From Planktotalea sp. (GTDB lineage Bacteria > Pseudomonadota > Alphaproteobacteria > Rhodobacterales > Rhodobacteraceae), in NCBI RefSeq assembly GCF_018607995.1, contig NZ_JABBAL010000008.1:1-64000 (forward strand): 64,000 nucleotides of DNA, in the 5' to 3' direction. This document shows, one piece after another, positions 1 to 8,486 of this stretch. The translations under genes and the position numbers were made by a program. The notes beneath the pieces were generated by a model. The model searched no databases and was not told the origin of the DNA. It was given only the letters and a program-made list of their open reading frames with translations. The stretch's first letter is position 1, and the number at the start of each line of letters is the position of its first letter.

Positions 1-15
1 TGCACAGTCTTCTAA
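1..15 (+). CDS. rpsH: 30S ribosomal protein S8, last codons (partial)
   Basis: The first fifteen bases read Cys-Thr-Val-Phe-stop, the typical C-terminal end of ribosomal protein S8, and S8 precedes L6 in the spc operon. Only four codons are in the window, so the identification rests mainly on position. Confidence 0.65.
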   Translation, partial: CTVF

Positions 16-24
16 GGAAAGCGT

Positions 25-558
25 ATGTCTCGAATTGGTAAAAAACCAGTCGATCTACCAGCGGGTGTTACAGCCTCTGTTTCCGGTCAGACTGTTGAAG
101 TGAAAGGCCCTAAAGGGGCACGTAGCTTCACCGCAACAGACGATGTGACCCTCACAATTGAGGAAAACACTGTCAAAGTCACACCTCGTGGCAATTCCAA
201 GCGTGCGCGTCAGCAGTGGGGTATGTCCCGCACTCGCATCGCAAATCTTGTGACTGGTGTGAACACTGGTGCCAAGAAAGAGCTTGAGATTCACGGTGTT
301 GGTTATCGTGCCGCTTTGGCCGGTAACGTAGTGAAACTGAACCTCGGCCTGTCTCACGACGTCGATTTCGCTATCCCTGAGGGCATCACGATTACTGTCC
401 CCAAGCCGACCGAAATTGTCATCGAAGGCAACGACGAACAGCAGGTTGGCCAAGTGGCAGCTGACATTCGTGCATGGCGCAAGCCCGAGCCCTACAAAGG
501 CAAAGGCATTCGTTACAAAGGCGAGTTTATCTTCCGTAAGGAAGGCAAGAAGAAGTAA
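25..558 (+). CDS. rplF: 50S ribosomal protein L6
   Basis: Encodes a 177-residue L6, the usual length, a two-domain protein that binds 23S rRNA near the sarcin-ricin loop and the GTPase centre. The L6 signature [11 protein letters not shown] lies near residues 152-162, and the basic C-terminus ends in KKK. An AAGGA ribosome-binding site overlaps the preceding rpsH stop, nine bases ahead of the ATG. The gene sits between rpsH and rplR as in the standard spc operon and is presumably co-transcribed with them. Confidence 0.98.
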   Translation: MSRIGKKPVDLPAGVTASVSGQTVEVKGPKGARSFTATDDVTLTIEENTVKVTPRGNSKRARQQWGMSRTRIANLVTGVNTGAKKELEIHGVGYRAALAGNVVKLNLGLSHDVDFAIPEGITITVPKPTEIVIEGNDEQQVGQVAADIRAWRKPEPYKGKGIRYKGEFIFRKEGKKK

Positions 559-569
559 GGACCAGTCAA

Positions 570-929
570 ATGGCAAATAGCAAAAGAACACTGTTTCTGA
601 AGCGCCGTCTGCGCGTCCGGAACAAACTACGCCGCAGCAACGCGGGACGCATGCGTCTCTCCGTTCATCGCAGCAACAAAAACATCAGCGCTCAGGTGAT
701 TGATGATGTGAATGGCGTAACACTCGCCTCGGCTTCCTCTTTGGAGAAGTCTTTGGGTGTTATCGGCAAGAACAATGTTGAAGCAGCAACTAAGGTTGGT
801 GCCGCGATCGCTGAGCGCGCAAAGAAAGCTGGCGTGGAAGAAGTTTACTTCGACCGTGGCGGCTTCCTCTTCCACGGTAAGGTCAAGGCAGTTGCTGAAG
901 CCGCACGTGAAGGTGGTTTGAAGATCTAA
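570..929 (+). CDS. rplR: 50S ribosomal protein L18
   Basis: A 119-residue L18, the protein that with L5 and L25 attaches 5S rRNA to the large subunit. The arginine/lysine-rich N-terminus (residues 5-25) and the C-terminal block [20 protein letters not shown] are characteristic. It starts 11 bases after rplF, with an AAGGA site just upstream. About 120 bases separate it from rpsE, more than is common within this operon, but no independent promoter stands out there. Confidence 0.98.
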   Translation: MANSKRTLFLKRRLRVRNKLRRSNAGRMRLSVHRSNKNISAQVIDDVNGVTLASASSLEKSLGVIGKNNVEAATKVGAAIAERAKKAGVEEVYFDRGGFLFHGKVKAVAEAAREGGLKI

Positions 930-1050
930 GTCAAACGAGAGAGGCGTGTCAGAAGTGGCGCGCCTTTCCGATGATCCGGGGGTGCATAACCCACTAGGAT
1001 TGAACGAAATTTAGGTGCCGAACGCGCCACTCATAAAAGGACTGCTCCAC

Positions 1051-1620
1051 ATGGCAGAACGTGACAACCGCCGTGGCAATCGCCGCGATGAAACACCGGA
1101 ATTTGCGGATCGCTTGGTTGCGATCAACCGCGTTTCCAAAACCGTTAAGGGTGGTAAGCGCTTTGGCTTCGCCGCACTCGTCGTTGTTGGTGATCAAAAA
1201 GGTCGCGTAGGCTTCGGCAAAGGTAAAGCGAAAGAAGTCCCAGAGGCTATTCGCAAAGCGACGGAGCAAGCGAAGCGTCAAATGATTCGCGTAGCTCTTC
1301 GTGAAGGCCGCACGTTGCACCACGATGTCGAGGGCCGTCACGGCGCAGGCAAAGTTGTGATGCGCACAGCACCACAAGGTACTGGTATCATCGCCGGTGG
1401 TCCAATGCGTGCCGTATTCGAGATGCTTGGCGTACAAGACGTTGTTGCGAAATCTATCGGTTCGCAAAACCCGTACAACATGATCCGCGCCACTATGGAC
1501 GGTCTGAAGAAAGAAAGCAGCCCACGCTCTGTTGCACAGCGCCGTGGCAAGAAAGTTGCTGACATTCTCAAGAAGGACGACGCACCTGCTGCGGCCGCTC
1601 CTGAAGCAGCTGACGCGTAA
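1051..1620 (+). CDS. rpsE: 30S ribosomal protein S5
   Basis: S5 is part of the ribosomal ambiguity (accuracy) region with S4. The 189-residue product has the N-terminal double-stranded RNA-binding domain ([15 protein letters not shown], then [11 protein letters not shown]) and the C-terminal domain containing the [17 protein letters not shown] stretch, with an alanine-rich acidic tail typical of alphaproteobacteria. An in-frame GTG lies 36 bases upstream, but the ATG at 1051 gives the conserved [12 protein letters not shown] start and has an AAAGGA site eight bases ahead, so I chose it. Confidence 0.97.
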   Translation: MAERDNRRGNRRDETPEFADRLVAINRVSKTVKGGKRFGFAALVVVGDQKGRVGFGKGKAKEVPEAIRKATEQAKRQMIRVALREGRTLHHDVEGRHGAGKVVMRTAPQGTGIIAGGPMRAVFEMLGVQDVVAKSIGSQNPYNMIRATMDGLKKESSPRSVAQRRGKKVADILKKDDAPAAAAPEAADA

Positions 1621-1633
1621 GGAGACCTGACAG

Positions 1634-1822
1634 ATGGCTAAAACAATCGTTGTAAAGCAGATCGGTTCCCCGATCCGCCGCCCAGAAAAGCAGCGCCAGA
1701 CACTTATCGGTCTTGGCTTGAACAAGATGCACAAAACACGTGAGCTTGAAGACACGCCTGCAGTACGCGGCATGGTCAACAAGATTTCTCACATGGTTGA
1801 GATCATCGAAGAAAAAGGCTGA
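1634..1822 (+). CDS. rpmD: 50S ribosomal protein L30
   Basis: A 62-residue L30 with the conserved block [19 protein letters not shown] and the C-terminal [11 protein letters not shown] helix. It follows rpsE by 13 bases with a GGAGA site. In most bacteria rplO follows immediately; here a terminator comes instead, so rpmD is the last gene of this transcription unit. Confidence 0.97.
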   Translation: MAKTIVVKQIGSPIRRPEKQRQTLIGLGLNKMHKTRELEDTPAVRGMVNKISHMVEIIEEKG

Positions 1823-1870
1823 ATGTAGCCCAGTTGCCTTGCGTGCTTAGCACCAAAGGCCACCAGATCG

Positions 1871-1905
1871 AGCGCCCTTGGAGAGATCCAAGGGCGCTTT
1901 TTCAT
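1871..1905 (+). terminator. Rho-independent terminator after rpmD
   Basis: A perfect 11-bp stem (AGCGCCCTTGG pairing with CCAAGGGCGCT, loop AGAGAT) is followed directly by TTTTTC. It lies 48 bases after the rpmD stop and would end the ribosomal transcript here. Confidence 0.92.
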
Positions 1906-1998
1906 TGGGACCTGCGGTTTCGACTAATGCCCGACAAATTTTCTCAATACTGCAAAAGCGCTACCCCTCCCGCATCACACGGTGCGAGGAGATCCTAA

Positions 1999-2366
1999 AT
2001 GAACCAGACTAGACGTTCGTTTTTAAAAGCCACAGGCGCCAGTGCAGGGATCACTGTTCTGTCGTTCACCGCACTCGCGGACGGGTACAGCAACAACAGC
2101 TTCAAAACAGAAACGCGCGAGGTCAAGGTCCAAGCCATTCGCCACGCCTTCATCATCAAGGAAACGCCAGCGGGTGTGATCCAGTCTGGGAACCTTCGCT
2201 CTAAGCTAGCAAGCTTGCCGCGGATCTGATCGTGATGACGCATGAGCATGGTGATCAATTCAACGCGGATACTCCGGCTGCACTGGTCGGCGATGCAGCC
2301 ATTGTGAAAAATCGGCGGTTGGTAAGGCTAGGAACTGCGCGCACTAGCGCTCCGCTCAGCAAATGA
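1999..2366 (+). pseudogene. Tat-exported metallo-beta-lactamase-fold hydrolase, decayed remnant
   Basis: The N-terminus has a twin-arginine signal (NQTRRSFLKATGAS) and then about 40 residues up to KETPAGVI; that frame stops at 2229. In another frame the sequence continues as AADLIVMTHEHGDQFNAD followed by TPAALVGDAAIVKN, recognisably the HxHxDH region of UlaG-like metallo-hydrolases (with Q in place of the last His), and stops at 2366. An intact relative would be over 200 residues, so this copy has lost a segment between the Tat leader and the metal site, has a frameshift and lacks its C-terminal half. No function is expected. Confidence 0.75.
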
Positions 2367-2681
2367 GCTGGCGGAGGGCTTGATCATCATAGGCTAAACG
2401 GTGTGGCAGGCCTACCGAGAACGTATCTGCTGATCGCCCACAAAGCGTGGCTTTGTACTTGGTTTTAAAACCTGTGCATCCTGACCGGAATGTTTACCGT
2501 TGTTGTTAAACAGGATGGGATCATGGATCGTGCCGTTCTTGAGCTCGGGGGTGTTTTAGCTGATCTAGGGTTAAGCACAGGCAAACAGGGCGTGCGTTGC
2601 CCGACGTGTCAAAAGTAGCTCCCCCTTGCACCGCCGCGCGTCACCTCGCATATCATGGACCTCAGACAAATGAGGTGACCC
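2367..2681 (+). other. Gene-poor stretch before degP; one tiny open frame
   Basis: About 315 bases without a recognisable gene. The only open frame of note is a 42-codon ATG frame at 2490-2618 ending in CPTCQK, with no good ribosome-binding site; I do not recognise it. The stretch probably contains further debris of the decayed hydrolase or of the lost ribosomal-operon junction, plus the promoter of degP, which I cannot pinpoint. Confidence 0.4.
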
Positions 2682-4064
2682 ATGTTCCGCGCTTTGATCC
2701 TATCCCTGTTTCTATCGGCACCTATCGCTGCCGCCGCGCAAAGCACTGTCCCTACCAGCCAAGCGCAGATTTCCCTCAGCTTCGCGCCTTTGGTGCATGA
2801 CGCGGCACCTGCCGTGGTCAACATTTACGCCAAACGCATTGTAGAGATGCGGGTCAGTCCGTTTGCGTCCGATCCTTTCTTCAAGAACTTCTTTGGTGAT
2901 CTCGGCCCCGCGCGGCCACGCGTGCAAAACTCTCTTGGCTCTGGCGTGATCCTGTCGCGTGATGGCTTTATGGTGTCGAACTATCACGTGGTGGGCGGCG
3001 CGAGCGACATTCGCGTGGTCCTAAAAGACCGCCGCGAATTCTCTGCCGAGGTGTTGCTTGGCGATAAGGCTAGCGATCTAGCGATCCTACGGCTCAAAGA
3101 CGCGGAAGAGCTGCCGTTTTTACCCTTACGCGACAGCAACACGGTCGAAGTGGGCGAACTCACTTTGGCCATAGGCAATCCTTTTGGTGTCGGTCAAACA
3201 GTGTCAAGCGGGATCATTTCTGGCCTCGCGCGCTCTGGCGCGGTGACGGGCAATGAGCGCGGCTATTTCATCCAAACCGACGCGCCAATCAATCCGGGCA
3301 ATTCGGGGGGCGCATTGATCGGGATGGATGGCGCGTTGATTGGCGTGAACACCGCGATTGTCACGCGCTCTGGCGGCTCCAACGGGATCGGTTTTGCGAT
3401 CCCTGCGGCGTTGGTCGATCAATTCGTGACCCAAGCCCGCGCGGGCAAAACCCGTTTTAGGCGCCCTTGGGCTGGCATGGGCGGGCAAACGGTGGACGCG
3501 GATTTGGCTAACTCCCTTGGATTGGAGCGCGCAGGGGGCATGGCGATCACCCAAGTGCAGGAAGGCAGTCCGTTTGCTGCTGTAGGTCTGGGGGTCGGCG
3601 ATGTCATCGTCGCAGCAGGTGGGCGTGAGGTGAATTCACCCTCCGAAATGCTGTATTATATGACTGTTGCAGGCATAGGCGCTGAAATCGACGTGCGCGC
3701 TATTCGCGAGGGCCGCGTGGCGGAGTATACCGTCGCGATGATTGGCCCACCGGATTTGCCACCGCGCGATGACCTGACCTTGGGCGAGCGCGATGTTTTA
3801 CAAGGCATGAAAGTGGCGAATGTGAATCCCGCCGTATTATCCGAATACCAGCTGCCAATTCTGCCCGAAGGTGTCGTCGTGCTGGAGACTGGCCCCATCG
3901 CGCCGCGTGTTGGCGTGCAGCGCGGCGACATATTGCGAGAGATTGATGGACGCAAAATCACCGCGCCCTCGGACGTAGTGCAAGCGTTGAGCACGGGAAG
4001 ACGATCCGTTTCGCTCGTTGTGGAAAGGGGCGGGCAGCTCGTGCTGCTACGCTTTAGGTTGTGA
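2682..4064 (+). CDS. degP: Periplasmic serine protease of the HtrA/DegP (Do) family
   Basis: A 460-residue secreted protease/chaperone that degrades or refolds misfolded envelope proteins. A Sec signal peptide covers about residues 1-19 (cleavage near AAAAQ). The trypsin-like domain carries the triad His102 (NYHVVGG), Asp132 (ASDLAILR) and Ser208 (GNSGGAL). Two PDZ-like domains follow, around residues 265-350 and 370-455. It heads a close series of genes; rarA starts three bases after its stop. The order degP-rarA-crcB-rluC matches what I recall downstream of rplQ in other roseobacters. Confidence 0.95.
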   Translation: MFRALILSLFLSAPIAAAAQSTVPTSQAQISLSFAPLVHDAAPAVVNIYAKRIVEMRVSPFASDPFFKNFFGDLGPARPRVQNSLGSGVILSRDGFMVSNYHVVGGASDIRVVLKDRREFSAEVLLGDKASDLAILRLKDAEELPFLPLRDSNTVEVGELTLAIGNPFGVGQTVSSGIISGLARSGAVTGNERGYFIQTDAPINPGNSGGALIGMDGALIGVNTAIVTRSGGSNGIGFAIPAALVDQFVTQARAGKTRFRRPWAGMGGQTVDADLANSLGLERAGGMAITQVQEGSPFAAVGLGVGDVIVAAGGREVNSPSEMLYYMTVAGIGAEIDVRAIREGRVAEYTVAMIGPPDLPPRDDLTLGERDVLQGMKVANVNPAVLSEYQLPILPEGVVVLETGPIAPRVGVQRGDILREIDGRKITAPSDVVQALSTGRRSVSLVVERGGQLVLLRFRL

Positions 4065-4067
4065 GCG

Positions 4068-5378
4068 GTGGTTGATCTCTTTGATACAGGCGCTGCTAGA
4101 GAGCCGCAAAAGGGGCTACGCCCGCTTGCAGATCGTTTGCGTCCGCAATCCTTGGCCGAGGTGATTGGCCAAAAGCAGGTTCTGGGCGAAGGCGCACCGC
4201 TGGAAGTGATGCTGTCCTCAGGCTCGCTCTCGTCAATTGTTTTTTGGGGACCGCCGGGCGTTGGCAAGACGACGATTGCGCGTTTGTTAGCCGATGAAAC
4301 CGAGCTGCATTTCGTGCAAATTAGCGCGATTTTTACGGGCATGCCCGATCTGCGAAAAGTATTTGAGGGCGCGAAGATCCGCCGCCAGAACGGGCAAGGC
4401 ACGCTTTTGTTCGTTGATGAAATCCACCGTTTCAACAAGGCCCAGCAAGACGGGTTCTTGCCGCATATGGAGGATGGCACGATCCTGTTGGTTGGGGCAA
4501 CCACGGAGAACCCGTCGTTCGAGTTGAATTCAGCCGTGTTGTCGCGTGCGCAGGTTCTCGTGCTCGAGCGGCTCGACCTTGCGGATCTGGAACGTATGGC
4601 GCAGCGCGCGGAGCAGGAGTTGGACAAAGAGCTGCCCCTTAATGGTCCTGCACGCGAAGCCTTGTTGGAGATGGCGGACGGCGATGGGCGGGCTTTGCTC
4701 AATTTGATTGAGCAGGTCGCGGCTTGGAAGACGGATAGCAAGCTGACACCGCCAGAGCTGAGCAAACGTTTGCAAAAGCGCGCGGCGCAGTATGATAAAT
4801 CCGGTGATGCGCATTACAATCTGATCTCTGCCTTGCATAAATCGGTGCGTGGCTCGGATCCTGATGCAGCGCTGTATTGGTTTGCACGTATGCTGGAAGG
4901 TGGGGAAGACCCACGTTTCTTGGCGCGGCGTTTGGTGCGTATGGCGGTTGAAGATATTGGCTTGGCCGATCCACAAGCGCAGGCCGTGTGTTTGCAAAGT
5001 TGGCAAACATATGAGCGTTTAGGCTCGCCCGAAGGCGAATTGGCATTGTCCCAGGCGCTGATTTATCTCGCGCTCGCGCCAAAATCGAATGCGAATTATG
5101 TGGCCTATAAGGCCGCGCGCAACGTGGCTAAGGCGACGGGATCCAAGCTACCACCAAAGCATATTTTGAATGCGCCGACGGATTTGATGACGGATCTGGG
5201 CTATGGCACGGATTATGCTTATGACCATGATGCAGAGGACGGGTTTTCGGGGCAGAACTATTTCCCAGAGGGGATGGAGCGACCGGCGATGTATGCGCCT
5301 GTGGAGCGCGGGTTTGAACGTGAATTGAAAAAGCGCGTGGAGTATTTTGCAAAACTCCGTGCGCAACGGGGTGGGTAA
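4068..5378 (+). CDS. rarA: Replication-associated recombination protein A (AAA+ ATPase)
   Basis: RarA (MgsA) is a clamp-loader-related AAA+ ATPase acting at stalled replication forks. The 436-residue product has the Walker A motif GPPGVGKTT (residues 61-69), Walker B LLFVDEIHRF, the sensor-1 region GATTENPSFE, and the RarA C-terminal tetramerisation part with KSVRGSDPDAALYW. The start is a GTG three bases after degP, implying translational coupling; no better ATG is available before the conserved LADRLRPQSL segment. Confidence 0.96.
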   Translation: MVDLFDTGAAREPQKGLRPLADRLRPQSLAEVIGQKQVLGEGAPLEVMLSSGSLSSIVFWGPPGVGKTTIARLLADETELHFVQISAIFTGMPDLRKVFEGAKIRRQNGQGTLLFVDEIHRFNKAQQDGFLPHMEDGTILLVGATTENPSFELNSAVLSRAQVLVLERLDLADLERMAQRAEQELDKELPLNGPAREALLEMADGDGRALLNLIEQVAAWKTDSKLTPPELSKRLQKRAAQYDKSGDAHYNLISALHKSVRGSDPDAALYWFARMLEGGEDPRFLARRLVRMAVEDIGLADPQAQAVCLQSWQTYERLGSPEGELALSQALIYLALAPKSNANYVAYKAARNVAKATGSKLPPKHILNAPTDLMTDLGYGTDYAYDHDAEDGFSGQNYFPEGMERPAMYAPVERGFERELKKRVEYFAKLRAQRGG

Positions 5379-5449
5379 GCGATTTTTCTAAAAAATCGGG
5401 GCGCCGCGCTTGGGACCGCTAACTTGACTCTGGAGCGCGTGCGCGCGAC

Positions 5450-5836
5450 ATGGCTGCGATGTTACTCAATGTTTCCCTTGTGGCCCTCGGTGGCGCGATC
5501 GGCTCTAGCCTGCGATATTTGTTTGGATATGCGGTGAGCAAAACGCTTCCTATGAGTTTTCCGCTCGGGATTTTGCCTGTGAACATCATCGGCTCGTTCT
5601 TGATGGGCCTATTCGTGGTCGCCGCGCATCATAAGGACTATACGCAGGCCAACCTGTTTGTGATGACGGGGCTTTTGGGTGGTTTTACGACGTTTTCCGC
5701 ATTCTCGCTGGAGAGCGTCACATTGCTAGAGCGCGGTGCATTTGGCCAAGCAACGCTTTATATCGGGCTCTCTGTGGGTCTGTCGATTTTAGGATTGATG
5801 GTGGGTCTTGCCATCGCGAGAGGGTTATGGGCATGA
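5450..5836 (+). CDS. crcB: Fluoride ion channel CrcB/Fluc
   Basis: A 128-residue four-helix membrane protein that exports fluoride as an antiparallel dimer. The family motifs GGAIGSSLRYLFG (near residue 14) and GGFTTFSAFSLES (near residue 80, containing the phenylalanine-box and sodium-site region) are present. The reading frame overlaps the start of the next gene by ten bases. I see no crcB riboswitch in the 70-base gap upstream, which instead holds a short AT hairpin. Confidence 0.95.
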   Translation: MAAMLLNVSLVALGGAIGSSLRYLFGYAVSKTLPMSFPLGILPVNIIGSFLMGLFVVAAHHKDYTQANLFVMTGLLGGFTTFSAFSLESVTLLERGAFGQATLYIGLSVGLSILGLMVGLAIARGLWA

Positions 5837-6876
5837 GCCGCGTTCAAACGATTATCATTGAAGAAGATGACGGCGACCAGCGCCTTGACCGTTTTTTGAA
5901 GCGCAAGTTTCCGCAAGTCACACAAGGCATGATCGAGAAAATGTGCCGTAAGGGTGAGCTGCGTCTGGACGCGGGCCGCGTAAAGGCCAATTCGCGTGTG
6001 GAAACTGGGATGCAACTGCGTATCCCCCCGCTACCCGATAGTGCTGCGCCTAAGCATGCGGCGCCTAGCAAAGTCAGTGCAGCGGATGCGAAATTCATTC
6101 GCTCTTGCGTGATTTACAAAGACGATCATGTGATTGCGTTGAATAAACCCGCTGGTCTGCCTGTGCAGGGCGGCACGGGGCACGCGCGGCATGTGGACGG
6201 GCTGCTGGATGCGCTGATGTATGATTTTGAGGAACGCCCGAAATTGGTGCATCGTCTGGACAAAGACACCTCTGGCGTATTGATCCTTGGACGCACGCGA
6301 CGTGCGACGGCGGATCTGACGGCTTCGTTTCGGCATCGTAACACGCGCAAGATTTATTGGGCAGCGATTGCAGGGGTTCCAAACCCGCGCATGGGCACGA
6401 TCAAGTATGGCTTAATGAAAGCCCCCGGTCACGGCGCGCGCGGCGAGGGGGAGAAGATGATCTGCATCCATCCGCGCGAGGTGGATCAGACCGATGGCGC
6501 GAAACGCGCTTTGACCGATTACGCGGTATTGGAGACTGCGGGGCAACGCACGTCGTGGTGTGCTTTGATCCCAATCACAGGCCGCACGCATCAGCTGCGC
6601 GCGCATATGTCTGAGATGGGGCATCCTGTTGTTGGCGATGGCAAATACGGCGGTTCCGGTCAGGAAAATCTGGGTGATGGTTGGGGATCGCAACTGGGTG
6701 GTGATATGAGCAAGAAGTTGCACCTGCATGCGCGCTCTTTGCAGATCGAACATCCAAGTACCAAAGCGACCTTGCATATTACAGCGCCTTTGCCAGATCA
6801 TATGCAGCGCACATGGGACACCTTCGCGTGGGATCCCAAAGAGGTGCCAGAAGATCCGTTTGAAGAGCTGATGTAA
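5827..6876 (+). CDS. rluC: RluC-type 23S rRNA pseudouridine synthase
   Basis: Isomerises specific uridines of 23S rRNA. The 349-residue protein has an N-terminal S4 RNA-binding domain (residues about 16-75, QRLDRFLKRKFPQVTQGMIEK) and the RluA-family catalytic core with the motif HRLDKDTSGVLILGRT containing the catalytic aspartate near residue 144. The later ITGRTHQLRAHMSEMGHPVVGD block is also typical. A second ATG two codons downstream (5833) is an equally possible start. Its stop overlaps the start of the next gene by one base. Confidence 0.94.
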   Translation: MGMSRVQTIIIEEDDGDQRLDRFLKRKFPQVTQGMIEKMCRKGELRLDAGRVKANSRVETGMQLRIPPLPDSAAPKHAAPSKVSAADAKFIRSCVIYKDDHVIALNKPAGLPVQGGTGHARHVDGLLDALMYDFEERPKLVHRLDKDTSGVLILGRTRRATADLTASFRHRNTRKIYWAAIAGVPNPRMGTIKYGLMKAPGHGARGEGEKMICIHPREVDQTDGAKRALTDYAVLETAGQRTSWCALIPITGRTHQLRAHMSEMGHPVVGDGKYGGSGQENLGDGWGSQLGGDMSKKLHLHARSLQIEHPSTKATLHITAPLPDHMQRTWDTFAWDPKEVPEDPFEELM

Positions 6877-7556
6877 TGCGCTTGCGAGGCGTTATTTTCG
6901 ATGTGGATGGAACGCTTGTCGACAGCCAAGCGGATATTCTAGCCGCAATGGCAGGGGCGTTTGAGGCCGAAGGGCTGCAAGCGCCAAGTTGCGGCGCGGT
7001 TTTGGGCATAGTAGGATTATCGCTGGATGTAGCAATTCCGATGCTTGCGCCGACGCTTGATCACGGCGCCTGCACACGGATGGTTCAGGGCTATAAAGAT
7101 GCCTACGTGGGGCTGCGCCGTTTGCAAGGGGCGGATGTTTCTTCACCGTTGTATGCGGGTGCGCGCGAGGCGTTATTGAGTTTAAAAGGGCAAGATGACG
7201 TCTTGCTCGGGGTGGCGACAGGCAAGTCACGGCGCGGTTTGGATAAGTTGATCGAGGCGCATGGGCTGGATGGAGTTTTCCTCACGAAGCAAGTGGCGGA
7301 TGATCATCCGAGCAAGCCCGATCCTTCGATGATTTTGCAAGCGATGCGGGATTTGGGCGTTGAGGCTCGCGATACCGTTATGATCGGCGATACGAGTTTT
7401 GATATGGATATGGCAACCGGGGCGGGTGTGTCCTTCATCGGGGTCGCTTGGGGTTATCATGAGGTCGCGCGGCTGGCGGGAGCGGATGTCGTGATTGAAG
7501 ATTTCGCGCAGCTTGAAGGCGCGCTTGAGACGGTGTGGAGCAAGACTGATGTCTGA
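6876..7556 (+). CDS. HAD-superfamily phosphatase (Gph-like)
   Basis: A 226-residue haloacid-dehalogenase-type hydrolase. Motif I is FDVDGTLVDS (nucleophile Asp near residue 9), motif II GVATGKS, and motif IV IGDTSFDMDMA; a helical cap lies between motifs I and II. The closest functional label is phosphoglycolate phosphatase-like, but the substrate cannot be told from sequence. It overlaps rluC by one base and the ATP12 gene by eight, so the three are one transcript. Confidence 0.9.
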   Translation: MRLRGVIFDVDGTLVDSQADILAAMAGAFEAEGLQAPSCGAVLGIVGLSLDVAIPMLAPTLDHGACTRMVQGYKDAYVGLRRLQGADVSSPLYAGAREALLSLKGQDDVLLGVATGKSRRGLDKLIEAHGLDGVFLTKQVADDHPSKPDPSMILQAMRDLGVEARDTVMIGDTSFDMDMATGAGVSFIGVAWGYHEVARLAGADVVIEDFAQLEGALETVWSKTDV

Positions 7557-8259
7557 GTGGAAAATGAAGCGGTTCTGGGAGGTCGCGGCGGCCGTCGAGG
7601 TTGAGGGTGGTTTTACTGTGTATTTGGACGGGCGCGCGATCAAAACACCAGGCAAAGCGAGCTTGATTGTGCCGACGCTTGTGATGGCTGAGTCGATGGC
7701 GTTGGAATGGGATGCGCAGGTCGAGGGAGTTAACCCCGAGACAATGCCAGTGACCAAATCTGCAAATTCGGCAGTTGATAAAGTTACGCCGCAGTTTGAC
7801 GCGGTGGCGGACATGCTTGGGGAATACGCAGGGACAGATTTGCTGTGTTACCGCGCCAGCCAGCCCGCGGAATTGGTTGCGCGGCAAGCGGCTGCTTGGG
7901 ATCCGTTGCTTGCCTGGTGCGCGCGGGTATTTGCAGCACCTCTTACACCAGTGAGCGGTGTGATGTTTGCCCCGCAACCCGAATTAAGTTTGCACATTTT
8001 GCGCGCTGTACTTAGTGATCTGACTGCGTTCGAGCTGACTGCGATGCATGATCTGATAACATTGCCGGGATCATTTGTAATCGGTCTGGCCGCGATGAAG
8101 AACTATGCTACTCCGGCAGAGTTATGGGAACTTTCGCGTCTTGATGAGCGCTATCAGCAAGAGCAGTGGGGCCTCGACGAAGAGGCGGAAGATATGGCGA
8201 GAATCAAGGGCGAGGCCTTCGAACACGCCCATGATTTCTTCCAAAAGAGCCGGAATTAG
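7549..8259 (+). CDS. ATP12 family F1-ATPase assembly chaperone
   Basis: ATP12 proteins bind the alpha subunit of F1-ATPase before assembly; the family occurs in mitochondria and alphaproteobacteria. The 236-residue product has the conserved N-terminal FTVYLDGRAIKTPGKASL, the middle ALEWDAQ and LLCYRAS segments and the C-terminal WGLDEEAE. The start at 7549 overlaps the HAD gene's stop and gives the family-typical MSEWKMKRFWE; the longer upstream extension is unlikely. Confidence 0.93.
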   Translation: MSEWKMKRFWEVAAAVEVEGGFTVYLDGRAIKTPGKASLIVPTLVMAESMALEWDAQVEGVNPETMPVTKSANSAVDKVTPQFDAVADMLGEYAGTDLLCYRASQPAELVARQAAAWDPLLAWCARVFAAPLTPVSGVMFAPQPELSLHILRAVLSDLTAFELTAMHDLITLPGSFVIGLAAMKNYATPAELWELSRLDERYQQEQWGLDEEAEDMARIKGEAFEHAHDFFQKSRN

Positions 8260-8449
8260 CGCCGTTTTTTGATCAATGGGTTAAAGATTACTACTGCGGG
8301 GCTTTACCTAGGGTCGCTGAGGGTTAATTCGTGGCTATTCTGCGTATGTTCCACTTGACGTTTATGGGGTGTTGCGGCCAAACTCTGCGACACTAAGGCG
8401 GGAAGTTCCTGTCTTTGGTATGAAACCCCACACCCACTCGTGGGAAGAA

Positions 8450-8466
8450 CCATCCGCAAAGGATGG
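8450..8466 (+). promoter_or_regulatory. Small hairpin in the leader of the amino-acid transporter operon
   Basis: A perfect 6-bp stem (CCATCC with GGATGG, loop GCAAA) ends 20 bases before the aapJ start codon, between it and the GGAAGAGG ribosome-binding site. It may stabilise the leader of a highly expressed mRNA. No regulator site is identified. Confidence 0.4.
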
Positions 8467-8486
8467 GTAATCAGGAAGAGGTAAAA

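Noticed and set aside
55-1782. Long minus-strand open frames opposite the ribosomal genes
   Set aside because: They mirror rplF, rpsE and others, have no family resemblance and result from the codon bias of the real genes on the plus strand.
5379-5449. Possible fluoride riboswitch before crcB
   Set aside because: The gap is only 71 bases with a short AT hairpin and lacks the conserved crcB-motif layout that I would expect; crcB appears to be co-transcribed from upstream.
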